Assembly: GCF_001039355.2 (NCBI RefSeq)
Contig: NW_019775746.1
Coordinates: forward strand, 243,496 to 307,495
Reading direction: 5' to 3'
Length of the DNA stretch: 64,000 bases
Source: Lingula anatina
Taxonomy: Eukaryota; Brachiopoda; Lingulata; Lingulida; Lingulidae
Of this stretch, positions 38,421 through 52,100 are shown one piece after another; position 1 is the stretch's first letter; every line of letters begins with the position of its first letter. A program made the translations under genes and the position numbers. The notes under the pieces were generated by a model, which saw nothing but the letters and a program-made list of their open reading frames with translations, had not been told where the DNA came from and made no database searches.

Positions 38421-39122
38421 ATGTGAAAGATCACTTTCCTCCATGAAATCATTTTGAGACACGTTTCAGTCGTTTGTTTGAGCTCAATATTTATCTAAAT
38501 GCAGCTTCAGTCGATTTGGCTGTTGTTCATTCATTTCAGATCAGTGAATATTGTTGAAATTGTTGAATTTTCTCAATACATTTCTGATAGTTTTTTAAAA
38601 TAAAAATGAAGTGTTTAAAGTCTGTTGAATGGGGGGAGAGGGGGTGAATACACTTGTAGGCACAAACCTCATCCTGCAAAATTTAAAAATTACCTGACGG
38701 TCTGCTGAAATGAATGGAAAAAATGAACGACCTGTTGGACAAGCGTCTCAAGAATACCACGCCGTAACGGGTGCCGGTTTTTAAAAATATATAGCCGTTT
38801 TATGGTGAAGTAATTTCAGTGAACAAAAAAGAATGTACACAATGGACAGATGTATCAAAATAGCACTGGAAATGGGCATATAGAATGATATAGAATGCAC
38901 CTGTATATTAAGGTTGACGTTCAAAATGCACATATATATCATGTATAACGTTCACAACGGGCATATATATTATGGATAATGCTTTAAAAAGGACACATAT
39001 ATCTGATATGACTCCACAACCGGCCGTGTGAACCCCTGTAATATATTACATGGACGCTGAACAATGCCATTCAACAGTTGTCATGGGACGCTATTGTATT
39101 TTTTGGTTCGCTCGAGCCTTGC

Positions 39123-39146
39123 AGAGAGAGAGAGAGAGAGAGAGAG
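39123..39146. repeat. (AG)n microsatellite
   Basis: Twelve AG units in the CpG-rich region downstream of irx. Confidence 0.95.
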
Positions 39147-39389
39147 TTCTGCATTTTCCGGACCTTGTTCACTTTTCCCGAAGATTACGTGAATGAACAC
39201 GGCTCTGAATTACATAGGCAGTGGTGGTTTTAATGAAGCCGCAAATTGTAAAGGGGATTAACCCCTGTTACGAAAAGATCGGGAATAAAACAGAAGTTCC
39301 CCTGTACGCATTGCAAATATTGAAACACCCTACATAATTTAAACCGATTCAGAATCGCTCTACCTAAAATTAGTGTGATTGCTATCGAA

Positions 39390-39690
39390 AGTCTAATGCC
39401 TGATGAAATAACTCGATTTCATTAATTTTCCCTTTGATAATCGAAATGGAGATTGTTTCTCCGGGATTAAACTAGCTTTTGCTGAAGCGGGGCCAACAAA
39501 AGATCAATGAGCAGAACCGCGCCCGTTTTCATCACTTCGCAGATCGGTTGGGTAATAAATGGGGGGCATTAATTGCACAAATTGAAGTGTCACGTGACCT
39601 TCCACTTTGTTCCCGTACGAGTCGCGACCACCACAAGAAACGATATGTCACTGCTACCGCGGTCTTTTGACGTCTAAGGCTGCCTGGGAA
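39390..39690. promoter_or_regulatory. candidate enhancer with a perfect GTCACGTGAC box
   Basis: CpG-rich block with GTCACGTGAC at 39589-39598, an exact match to the bHLH-Zip (USF/MITF/TFE type) decamer. It also has GGATTAA/TTAATCC-type sites near 39463 and ATTAATTG near 39569. Lies about 3 kb downstream of irx. Confidence 0.3.
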
Positions 39691-40509
39691 CGCGAGGTGG
39701 TAAAATACATTCACTTCAAATGAATCAGTTTTTCTATTACTTGATAGATTAAGATAAATAAAATTTCTGTTTTTATGAAATTTACCATGCAATTGTCGCT
39801 TGTTGATCTTCAAAAGATATATAGTAAATTGGTGTTTAGAAACATTGGAAAAAACGTAACATGAGTCACGGCATTCGCTTAGAATATGGCTGATAGTTTC
39901 CCTGTTTGAAATAACAGACACAAAGGGTAAAAATTTTGCCCTGCTTTCTTTAAGACCTAAGACCTATTACACGCTTTTGTATAAAGGATATATAGATGCA
40001 TATAGATAGTTGAGGCTGTTAACCGTGTCAGAGAAACTGCGTTAGCTTGTATCACACGGGTAGGGAGGGGCTGTGGGTTGCTTTACATTCCAAAGAAGGC
40101 ATTGACTCTTAGTAAAAACCTGTCCAAGGCCAAAAGGGGTGATGTTTTGCGGGAACCTAGCCTTGTAACAGTGAAGGTTACGAGTGGCCCCGGCTGGAAG
40201 CCTTGCATGGGGCTGGAACAACCACGCCAATATGGCGAAGACCGTGACTAGTCATATTTGAAGGACCCCAGGTGAGAGAACCATGCCAGCAAGGCCGTTG
40301 ACGTTCTGGCATTTTTAGTTTCGGTTGTTCGCTGTACTATGCCTATATAACTCTATCTCTGAGTTATGACCCTGAACGTTATATCTTGATATAACTATGA
40401 GGATTTACTTTGAACCTTCGTCATGTTTCCGTGAGACGACATTTCCTACACGGTGTCGAACCCGGGGCCACCCACCTCTCGGTGCGCGTTAGTAGAGAGA
40501 TTGATCGCT

Positions 40510-42614
40510 CGTTAAGGGGTTATACCTGTTACTCTCATCATAGGTGAACATGCGGACCACCAGGGTATTTGTCATGTTCTCGCAGCTTTTTTTTTGCTGA
40601 ATTTGTAACGCTTGTGCCTTGAGGTATTTATTTGTTTGCTTGTATGTTTCCGAATTGGAAGAAAACTAAGGCTGCCGCGCTGTACAAGCAGCTTGACCTT
40701 CTGGAACAATTATTCGACTTGGTGGAATTTGCTGTACACGCTCGTATTTTCACTGTCCAAATCACGCTTGTAATATTTTTTCATTTGTATATATTATTTT
40801 TGTTGCTTTCATAAAATCATCCTGATGCCGTTTTATTTCTCATATTTGAGATGGGAATGAAGCTATTAAAACCAAATCGTGTTTGTATCAGTGCAATATT
40901 TTTTTGTTTCTGTAAAAAAAATTACATTGGGTTTCTGAAGACTATTACATGTCTTTCTTCTTTTAAACCTCTGCCTTCTAGGTCAAGACATGGCGGTAAC
41001 TTTGCATATACCTCGATATTTAACACTTGCTTCAGAGCGTCCACCTGTTTTGTTTTAATTCAGTTTTTAATGGGTGGACTTTAATCGATAACATTAATTT
41101 TAACATTAACAAAAAGCGAAACAAAAATAAAAAACACTAAATTAATTTGATTAAACAGCGTTAATGTGTTTTATCTGTGCCTCAATATCTATTGTGTTCA
41201 GGTTTTTTCGACGCTTTCAGCTGGTACTTCTTATACACTGGGGACTCGACAAAAAATAACTGACAACTAATGTACGTATAATTTTCACCTTAAACTGTGA
41301 AGCGACGACAACAGGACAAACTAATCATTTTTCTGGTGTCATGTTGTACGAAACATATTACAAACACTGTGTGTTACGACTTTGAACTCGAGAGCGAAGC
41401 GCTCTCGTGAGGCCATAAGAGACAAGGTGCATTAATCACAAATACTATTTGCTTTACTCTCGCAGGTACCTTGGGGTCTCCAAGGCCGCCTGATCTAAAA
41501 AGCAATTAATTTTTTTAATTGTGTGATCATTTAAACAATTGTTGCATCAAAAAAGGATTAATTGCAGAAAAGATGGGCAGTTAGGTTCTATGACGGATGG
41601 GACTGGTGGTATTCACATAGATAATATTACTATTTTGCATGACTGATCAGCAGCCTATTGTTTCCCGTCTCGTCATAATGGAAAATACTTCAAATTAACA
41701 ACTAAGACTAATGGAGACCATCATTTATATCTTTTTTTTTATTGGAGAGCTAAACATCATACCTTTCATAACTAATATAGTTTTTCTCGGAAATTAAACA
41801 AACATTGTTCTATTTGTTCTCTTGAAAAATACAGTTTACAATATTAATGAACTTAAAATACGATGGCAAAATTGAATGAAAAAAATTAGTCTTACTCACA
41901 AATTGAGAAATAAAAAACGACGATTACACACATGCATTCTTTGGTGTTACATTATTTACAAACGTTGGGCTTATAACAGAAACGCAGTATAAATTGGCGG
42001 ATTCCTTTACCTGGTAGAAGTAAATCGATTGTTTAACCTTATCATATTATATAGCATTATCAAAAGAAGTTCTTACTTTTCAATTAAATCTTTAAAAAGG
42101 TTGACACCTCCTTAAAAATTAAAAATAAATAAGATGTGTATGTATATTTGCTATATATATATATATATGTGTGTGTAATCGCATTCTTAGTGTGTTGACA
42201 TTTTGGTTTCTAACAAACGCTCTGAAATAGGAGAAATGAAGGCTCTAAGTGAAAACTTAAAGGGTTTCTAACTCGAATTTCTTTAAATATACTGCCTCGA
42301 ATATGCACGCTCTACTTTTACCTTGTCAACTAGTTCATTACTTCCGGCGAAGAGCTACCTGTCTCTTCTTAATAGAGCTGTAAAACGTAACTTTCTTGCT
42401 CTCTCTTGCTCTCTCTCTCTCTCTCTCTCTGAGAGGTTTTCGGCGAAATGAAAGCTTTTTTCTTCGCTGATTCTATGGTTTAAAGCAGCACAGATTCTAA
42501 CGCTTCATCCGAGTCCACGCAATCTCATCAATCAAATTGATTGGTCGTCTGCAGTGCAAGCCCCCTCCATTTTATGGTTGAGGGCAGTATAGGGCCGCCT
42601 AGCCCATCCTGATT
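40510..42614. other. region 3' of irx, no gene recognised
   Basis: AT-rich with moderate CpG content. Includes (TA)n then (GT)n at about 42152-42177, a (CT)n tract at 42398-42430, and a perfect inverted repeat ATCAATCAAATTGAT at 42527-42541 just beyond the presumed irx 3' end. Confidence 0.45.
42398..42430. repeat. (CT)n microsatellite
   Basis: CT-rich array, perfect for the last 22 bases; purine-rich on the irx strand, shortly past its 3' end. Confidence 0.9.
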
Positions 42615-42620
42615 TTTATT
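42615..42620 (-). terminator. irx: poly(A) signal AATAAA downstream of irx
   Basis: TTTATT on the plus strand reads AATAAA on the irx-coding strand, 97 bp past the stop codon. Cleavage would be expected 10-30 bp further, giving a 3' UTR of about 120 nt. Other signals further downstream are possible in this AT-rich sequence. Confidence 0.4.
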
Positions 42621-42716
42621 TAGTGAATAAAAAAACAGGTTATCTGACTAGCACCACCTCGCGGAGGATCCTTGAAATTATAAGTAACAACTACCAGAGC
42701 AAGTAGAAAATGGGTT

Positions 42717-43126
42717 TCACAGTTCCACTGCGCACGGTTTAACATCTGCGTTTAACGCTGTTGTGGTTGTGACCGCCTCTGATGGGTGAAGTTTAAAGAT
42801 TTGGGCTTGTTTTGCCGGCGACGCTGACACATCTAAAGCTTTACAGTTCGATGTGGCTATATGTGCTATGGACCAAATTTTTGGTTTGGAAGAGGACGGT
42901 GACAATGGGTCCGCAAGTTCCATAACTTTATCTCTTCCGTAAAGTTCTTGTGGAAAAGCGCAGGCTGCTGGAGAGACGGAGTCTGTATGTCGGTTATGTT
43001 CATCTAAATCCCCCGTGCGGGGAAAGTCCAGTGAATTTTTCGCACAATCATCGTCACGTGATCTAGAAACTGTCGTCTGCGACAACTCTGGTGTTGAAAG
43101 CGTCGTCTTTACAGCTTTTAGTGAAT
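42717..43126 (-). CDS. irx: irx coding exon 5 (terminal)
   Basis: Encodes residues 265-400, starting [15 protein letters not shown] after a TGTTAACAG acceptor and ending CAVEL with a TGA stop. It is Ser/Thr/Ala-rich, with [20 protein letters not shown] followed by the conserved motif [13 protein letters not shown] (345-357). In insect and vertebrate Irx the equivalent motif begins KPKIWSLA. Sequence after this motif is only 43 residues, shorter than in many Irx proteins. An alternatively spliced longer C-terminus is possible, but I saw no further candidate exon. Confidence 0.9.
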
Positions 43127-46100
43127 CTGTTAACAAAAAACCAATAAAACAATTAAAAATTGCACATATAAACATATATATATATATTAATAAGAAAATT
43201 TAAAAATGAAGGCGAATGGTGTTGGTCATAAGTCTGAAATGGATGGAAACGGGTTAAACCAATGTGTGCAATTTTGCCGTACGGTCCAAACCAAAATTTT
43301 TCCGTGAATGCTCACAGCCTCATCCTTCAACTGCTGTTGCAACCGGGAAACAAGAACGGTCTCTACTGGTCAACTAAAATAAATTATCTCATTAACTTGA
43401 AATATAGCTATAAATCTAATATAAGGAGCAGTGAACCTTAGAACTATTTTCCCTTTACCCTGTACCAGAGGCTCTTCTATTAAATTACAATTTAGTAACA
43501 GCTAGAAGGGCCACTGATAGAGAGTACTTTTCTCTAATTTAAATCAAATTCCATATTTTTCATGCCAACGAATCTTTTTCTCAAAGGTTCTTTAGTTCTT
43601 TGGTTTAGTGGTCCAACGGTTCGATGTCTGAAACTAGAACATGATTGTGCGGCTCTTCGCTGGCATGGACTTCAATGACAGAAGCGGCAAAAAAGAACAA
43701 ACAGAATAAATGAAATAGAAAATGAAATAATAAATATCCCCTTTTCTATCCGGTAGAGAGACCTCTATTCCTCTGATGTGCCCTTGACTCAGGTAGAAAC
43801 CTGCGTTAATGTCATTAAATTGAAATTATGGCTTAAAAGCAGCTCTATCGATTTATTCGTTGAAAGGTTAGAGTATTCTCAAATGAAATAAAAAATATTG
43901 CAGTTATTCAACCGTTGCCTTGTCCCTGATTCAAGATTTGGTCTGTGTGTTCAACATCTTAAGGGACGATATGTTTCCAGTATTAGTAACTTTAAGCTTT
44001 TAGACTAAAATGTGTAATATCAAGAGCGTACATTTTTGATAATATGGACTGATGCTTTCAAAAAGGTGTAAATTTGGCTGAGGAGATACCATCTTTATGA
44101 AAGTATAGCAATCTCAAAAACTCGCTACTATTTAGATAAGATGTTTGTCTGGAAGCATTTTTATTCGGGTGTTTGTAACTGCACTTTGCTGTAGTTCTTG
44201 TACCCATCGTCTAAGACTTACAGAAGATACATATACTCAAAATGAGAAATGTGCTTTACGGTTCAGGTATTGATATTATTACGCCCTGATCGCCGTTATC
44301 TACACTATATAACCTTTAATCTTTCTAGGAACATTTAAGATTTCCTTTTAATTTTCTTTTCCTGAAAATGATGTCCTTGGCGGTTCTACTATGGGACTGC
44401 TGTGAAGCAAGCTTTTAGAAACTAATCAATATTGACACCAATACGTTGTTTTCACACCACCACGCCTAATCCTTGACTTTCGTCCATTTCTTCTTTCTTT
44501 TTTTCTTTTCTTTGTCGTTTGCGGGAAACTGTGTTGCTTTTCTTGGAGGTTGCATTGTTTTTTATTGTTAACAGATTCTATAGGGATTTCTATCGAAGGC
44601 TTTGTTCACTACCCTCTTGAGGCCTTTTCTTTTTCTTTGTTGCGTCGAGCTTTCATTTCAGAGAAATACACGTGCTTCAACACAGCCCTTTTTTCTTGTT
44701 AAATCACAAACAAAAGATATTGTCAACTGAATCTTTATTGTACAACTTTGCTTTTTTTGCCCTTGCTTTGTTCATTTTCATCTTTATTTCTTCTAAAAAA
44801 TGTAAAGATAGTTTCAACCGCCGCGCTTGTTGCTCTTCAACCAGTATATTCTTTGTTATCGTTTCTTTTTTCCCTTGGATATTTGACTGGAGTCACTTCC
44901 TCACTGTTGCTATACGTAAGTCAACATATCTTAAAACACCGTTCTCGTTTCGATCACCTATTCTTAATTTTCGTTCCAAAAGGTGTTTTCCCGTCGAGTT
45001 TCGTTTTAATTGCTTACCTTCATTCTTGTTTTAACGGGTCTGTATAATCAGGTCTATTTTTATTAATCATTCTTGATGCATAATTATGTTTGTTATTGTC
45101 ATCAATTCCCCCCCCCCCCCCCCAAATTTCATTTCCGCGCGTATGCTCCTACATGTATTTCCTTATTCTTTTTTCCAGAGTATTTATCTTTTTCTCCTGA
45201 GAATTCTGTTTTTAGTTGAGTTACTTTCGGTCGCTGTGATACATATTTACCAATCATTTCCTGATGTGGGGTACGGACCACTCTCTCATCTACAGCCTGT
45301 TTATTTTTCTGTCCCTGTAATGTTTTGCACGTGGCTCGGGCCGGGAAAGCAGCGTTATAGTTGCCATATTTCTCAGCCTGTTTTTCTAACGTTTGAAACT
45401 TTTATTACTTTATACTCAAAAAGTATCCCATTGTTGGCTTAAGAGATTTATTGCGTGCCGCTAGAGGGGTATATGATTGTTAACGTACACTTCAAGTTCG
45501 GTTTCCCCCGCAAAAGCAGGTGACTTTCGGCAAACGGTGGCCAACATATTAGCATTCTCCATGAGACTCCTCGGCAATATAATTAAATGCTTATCCATAA
45601 TACCGGCCAGTCTTGTTCGTTCCTTTTCCCATGCCCATTATTTTATTGTCCCATCTCTCGCTGTCTCTTTCAGCAGCACTCACACTAAAAGGGGCTAATC
45701 TAAAGTGGGATCTAGATTGAGTACCAAATAACCGGACCTTCATAGATGGCTTTCCATGTTTCAGTGAATGAGTTTTGGTTCTTTTAGACTTATTTCATCA
45801 TTCCCCGACGACTGAATGGTGAATATTTTTCTACAAAGAATGGGATTCATCTGTTGTATCTAAGCACAGTTCACTGCGGTTCATTACCTGACGACCCAGT
45901 CCCTTTATATTCGACGCAAAGTCGAAATTTGACTCGTTGTTTACCGCTAAACATGTCTAAGATATCTGTCAATAAAATGCATTTTCACAACTCCACTCTT
46001 TTAAATCTCATTACAGAACTCAAGGCTGTAAAAAAGCTTAGGTCGTCGCATATCCTTTCATGAAATTGACCCCGCTATTTAAATGCGTTTCACTCTGACG

Positions 46101-49100
46101 GATTAGGAAGGCGGGAGCGAGGCAGTTGCCATGGGGAAGAAAAACTGGTCGATGTCAGCTATAATAATTACCTCCGCGAAGCAACAATACTGAGTAAAAG
46201 TCAAACATGTCACTTTGTTATATCTAATTCACATTAACCATAAATGACTCAGCCAGACAGATTAATAAATAAAGGAAAGGGAAACTTTTCTTCGCAAAAG
46301 AACCTTTCTTTATCTCCAAACTTCGCACATGCTGAATACATTTGTGTAGCCTGGGGCAGGACTTAGGATAAGCACTCTTTGGCCATTTAACTTTGCTGAA
46401 TACGAAAAGGAAAAAAGTATAATATTTTGAAATACTGTTTTGATCAAACACGTTCGTCAATCGACAAAGTGGGACCGGGAGAAATTGAAATAAAATGTTG
46501 CTAGTTCGATAAATGATTGTTTGATGGGTACAATAGAGCATGTATGTATTGTATAACACAGGATACGCCAAAATGAATTAGATGTAGGATATGCCAAAAT
46601 AAACAAAAAATGTGTCCTTTGATGAAATGAAAAAAGTAAATAAAAAGGCGAAAATTATTATTCAAATCGAATGGTGTTCCATATCATAAGAAAATAAAAT
46701 TATTTCAGTCAGGTTTTTGTAAATCATTCTTACCTTTTTCTGTATTTCCAAAAATTTCGGTCTCATCCACAGAACTGTTCGTGTCGTCATGATTGTCTAC
46801 GTCAACATCCTCATCCATGTCGTCATCAATGACGTCACCATCACCATCAGCGTCGCCATCTTGTGAATTTGATCGATATTTCGGCTCCCATGTCATTTTG
46901 TTTTCTTTCTTCAGACGCCTTCTTGCATTGGCAAACCAAGTGGAGACTTGAGTCAGTGTCATACGCGACACGATGGCTAGCATGATCTTTTCGGCTTTGG
47001 TCGGGTATGGATTTTTTCTGTGCTCATGAAGCCATGCTTTAAGCGTCCGAGTGTTTTCTCGTGATACTGTGGTTTTGATGGGGCCCGTTGTGCCGTATCC
47101 CTGCGCAGCGGCACTGGAATGAAAAACAGTCCACATTTCAGTGTTCTGTATTCACTTACTTCAAGTGATAAAATAAAATTAAATAAATTTTAAAAAATGA
47201 AGAAAGTCGTTTCCTTTCAAATAAATTTCTAAACATTGAAATAGCACTATGTGATAAAAACGACTTAATCGACGACTTTATCAATTAATAATCATTTTAC
47301 ATCAATGATAATCACAAAAAATTATAGTTTATTTTATTGTTCGAAACATATCATTCTACATCAGTAAGGCTAGAATGATATTCTTCGGAGATTATTTTCC
47401 TCACCCACCTCACCATTCATACACAGAAGTCGGTGTAGGGAGGGGGAAAATTATGAGATATTTTAAACATTTTTTTTTCCTGTACGATCTGGAACATTAC
47501 TATCCGAGTTTTCAATAAATATCCACGTAAAAAATGTCAGACATGCTACAGAGGGGAAAAGGGCATATCTTAAAGAATATATTTCAAAAACCTTGTCGGG
47601 GAAAATTATTCATCTGAGATCGCAGTTAAGATGCTCCTTAAATTTCCTGATGGCAGTTTATCGTGGTTTTTTCTCACCCCACTTAGCTCTGCCATTGCCT
47701 CTATTAACCCCCGCCATAGAAGTCATGCCGATAATGATGATATTTTTCTCAGACCTGGATCTGGTGCGGCATCTATTCTGTTAGATTTACTGTTACACGT
47801 CAAATGAATTAATTGATAAATTATATCTTATCACATTCTCTGCGATGTGCCGATTTTTCAGAGTTGGGTGAGGTTAAGAAGTGGAGATACGCGTATTTCT
47901 GTGTGCTAGGGCTTGTATTTTAAATCCCACTTGTGTGCTTCATTCTACTGTACTGCGCCGGAGCAGGAATCAACAAATACAACATTTGACATTGAAAATA
48001 TGACTCAGTATCAACTGACAGGTATGTACGAGGATGATGATCAAGCTATCAATAATATCTAGATCTTTGCCTGGTGGGTGAGATCGATATTCAATAGCGA
48101 TAATTCATCAACTCTGATTCAATGGCCGTTGGATGCTGAGGAGTTATATAATTTATTTACAAAAAAAAAAAAAAAAAAAGAAAAAAATGAAATGAAATGA
48201 AAATCAGTTGATAAAAATACACCTCAAACTTATCCTTGGTATCAATGAGTTATGCATAGGTCAATAAACTATCAATTTCCCTGGTATAACTCAGATATAG
48301 TGTCAAAAAAAAAAAAAAAACCAAGATTTGCTGTCAAGGCCCATACGTGCTAGGGAATTAATTAATTACTGCTTTTTACTCGGCCGCCTGACTTGTTAGG
48401 TGTGAGGTTGGACGAGATAATGATTTAGTATCAGAATCCCAAGCTGGAGACTCCATGCGGCAATTCAATTAACTTGGCTCAGTTTTCGCGGCCCGTGACA
48501 CAGGAGGAAGTTATGGCAGAGCACGGGTTTGGAAGTGATGATAGCGGAAACAAAGGCGTGGCCGTATCTGATGGTCATGGCGCCGTGCCTTCTCTTCTTC
48601 CGATGACGCGGACCGGCCCCTCACAGCGGGGTCCGACTGGCCCCCGTGTCACCAAATTATAGAGACAATATCAGGAGATGCTCCAACATGGAGGCGAGGC
48701 CAATTTCACATAATGGCAGGTCGTTAAGCTTTTGTAAAGTTAATTGGCTAATAGCCTGGTTAACTGGTAATGCACAAATGGAGCATGATTTTACGATAAA
48801 GTCGACGAGACTCGCTGAAATTACATACGACTAGATTTTGAATTGTTTAGGGGCAGACAGATTCTTTATTTTACGGCTATTAGAAATTTCTCACAATTTC
48901 ACGGATCAAGATCTTATGGCATTTCACTGCAGTAGCAAAGCAGGGCAATTTTCATGAATCCGAGATGTCGTTCTAAATTGTTGTTTAGTGGGACATGAAA
49001 ATAGTACAATTTGTTCGGAGTCCGTAATGAGCGATAAAATAAGGAGACGGAGAAGAGTCTTACACCGTGTGAAAAATTCGTGTCCAAATACTTTCCTTTC

Positions 49101-52100
49101 CATGTTAACCGCCCTCACAAAAAAGATACGCTAAAAAGATACACACTATTGATAACAATAATGAATGAAAAAAAAAGAAAAAAGACAAACTAAGGCTTTT
49201 TACCTGTTGTTGAAAATAAACTATCTCGAAATTTCTCGAACTGACATTTAATGTCGTAATCCCAGTACAATCACCATGTTAATACTTACCCAGAGGCGTA
49301 TGGTGACGCCGCGTACCCATTGAAGGCAGCGGCTGTCGTCTGCCCGTACAAACTGGGGTACCAAAGACGGGAATTCATGCCACCCCATGTACTGGAGGGA
49401 TCGGCCTTGTCCTTGGGCTCCGTGTGCTGAGACAGAAAAAACAGTTGTATCAATTTTCAATTTATCTCTTGAGAAAATTATTGGTTTGATTGTCCACTTT
49501 TATTTAACAAAACCTCCTTTATATAGGCCTACCTAAATGTTTTATTATTATTTTTTACTCTACTGCGAATAAAATCTCTACATCTTGTCTTTATTAAAAA
49601 AACCTTCAAGTTATTATTTCCCTTAAAAAATCTGTTATATTTGCAATTTATATTAAAACCATAGGCCTATCTAGGCCTATAAATCTCATGGTTATGCCAC
49701 CGATTATCGATAGATTTCAAATCGTATTATCGCCGTTCATTGTGAGTCAAAAGATATTTTTTAATCTTATATATCTGTTGTGCAATTGCAATCCTATATC
49801 TGCTATAATTCTGGATGAGTTTCAAACATTGATCTGCACTAATTGATACAGGGAAGCTTTTTCTCTTATCTTTTATCCCATTTTAATCAACAAGAACAAT
49901 AAAACTGGGTTTTATATTTAACTGTTTTTTTCTGCATATATGAATCTTTAATGGAAACCACTCAACTATCATTGTTTTTGTAATTTGATATGTTTACTAT
50001 TCCTCATCACATTGTTATTCTCTATAACCGAGCATAAGGAGACGGCACAATTTAAGTTATTAATTAAATATTGTTAAAACGCTTCTAGTCAGTTCTTCAA
50101 ATATCACTTAATTTAACATTTTGTAATTTCTCTGGCTTGTCCTTCTCAATATGATGAAAGTTGAGTAACGTTTATACAATTTGATTATTCTATATTATTT
50201 GAAATTGTCTTTATTTTTAATATTTTTAAGAATTTCACTCTTCATCCACTGTCTTTATATAGAAAAGTTGCCTTAATTATATCGTTTAAATCATTCGAAG
50301 TTTAGAGAAGAAATTAAAGTATACTTTTTAAAGCAAACTTTCATTACTTTGGAAATAATTATCAGTGAGCGTGCAATCTGATATCACGATAATTCTTCAT
50401 CTCAGCGATTTGTCTGAATCCTAAATTTCACTCCTCCTTTAATACAGGTATCATTTTACTTTATTTGCTGACCCGTTTAGGATTATGTTCTTTCGGTTAC
50501 AAAATCTATCCCGCAATTTGCTTGATAGCGTTAATTTTTCTTTTCTAATGTAACGATTTTGATCGACGTCAATTCGGCATAATGTACACGTCAAGATCAC
50601 TGTCAATGATAGTCGGACTCGACTGAACGCTGAGCTGTTTCTAACAAAGCCCAAAGCGTCCCAACTGTTTTATTCTCAACGCAATCCATGAATATTCCTT
50701 GTTCTTGCATTTGATTATCTTGACCTGCGGGTGAAAGTCGGCGCATCGTTCTTTCCAAATAACATAAATAATCTAATTTCCGATAAATCTCCCAAGTCAT
50801 TTAACCTAAAAATATGCTGCAATGATACGGTAATAATGTTAGTGATGAGGACTCTGGAGTTATAACGGTTGTCCATAGTTCGTGAAAGGGCGCGTAGGAC
50901 GCTCTGTCGCTTTATCGATTCCTCTTTACAGGTCGTAATACAGTCAATACGTACACGCTGCACGCTGCCTGGGATCAAGTCAAATCTTCACACATAACTT
51001 TCAATCAATGGAACAATCTAAGGCCGACACAGAGCGAAACCCCTGGAAAGTCGCTATTGAATTAGATGGCAAAAAAACCGTGGCTTTCTACTACGAACAC
51101 TATTTGATTGGATTGATCGAATTATCGTGTCTTTGAGTAAAATGTTTTACAATCCCTTAAGAAAAATAGGGATGTTTATTTATGACGGTTTTGAAAATCT
51201 TCTTATTTATAAATTCTTTGTTTATTGGTGTTCGGTATTTTTTTTTCTTAGCATCGTGAGCTAACATCTTCCTGTCAAGCATACAGAACCCTTGATATTG
51301 CTCATTATTTAGAGGGAATAGCGTGGATGGCAATATAAAACAAAAATTTGAAGTTCGAAAAGCTTAGCTTGTCATACCAGTATGGCAGGATAACAACAAT
51401 GATCATAAAACCCAAAAATACCATGAAATTTTAAGTCAATCATAAAAGAAAATGATCCATTATGCTTTGTCAGAATTTTACAAACACGAAATATCACTTT
51501 GTAAACCAAGTAAAACTTTGGTTAAGTGGAACGCTAAACATTATTATGGTTTTCAAATAATTCAATTTTTTTCCTAACAAAAGACTAACGTCCAAAATCA
51601 TGAGAGACCAATAGGCAAAAAAGTAGTAACCTACAAGAAAACACTTCATGGAAGGAGTATACAGTTTCAGTAGTGTGAATCGCCGTAGGTAAACAGGCAG
51701 ATTTCCCTGTCATGAAGTGACATTTTACAGACTATCCTCACGCCATCGCCACTGGTGCTGTGTCCCTTACACATGACAATAGCTGTTCGGCGACAGCAAG
51801 GCACAAAACATTGACCTAATAATCACAAAGAATTTTACAACAAAATCTAAGGTTTTTCTACTTTAGGCCTTCCCCTTCCTACATCAACCGCCAACTTTAT
51901 TTTATGTCAGTTTAACTGAACCTCTGGCATCCTGCCTGATGAGGGTGTTAGAAATTATTTGATTTTTAAAAAATTGATTAATTCTTATACACTTAACAAT
52001 GTTTGCATTGAACATTTAAACAACAATCACTTGAAGTAAAATTAAATAATCTTAAAGAGCTTTTTTTTCTTTTTTCTTTTGGGGCCCATGTAAACGGTAA

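Larger units (their letters stand above)
43127..46733 (-). other. irx: irx intron 4
   Basis: A 3.6-kb phase-1 GT-AG intron separating the homeodomain exon from the terminal exon. The plus strand is strongly pyrimidine-rich at about 44440-45700, so transcribed irx RNA is purine-rich there. That skew creates several Phe/Leu-rich open frames on the plus strand that I do not consider genes. A 16-base poly-C sits at 45108-45123, and a POU-like ATGCATAATTAT at 45076-45087. Confidence 0.5.

Noticed and set aside
40440-40500. Minus-strand tRNA suggested by a GGTTCGACACC B-box-like sequence
   Set aside because: The T stem does not pair well and no A box, anticodon stem or acceptor stem could be fitted around it.
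44672-45442. Run of plus-strand frames of 99-120 codons
   Set aside because: They are Phe/Leu/Ser-rich only because the strand is T/C-biased, they overlap each other, and they lie inside irx intron 4 without splice or promoter support.
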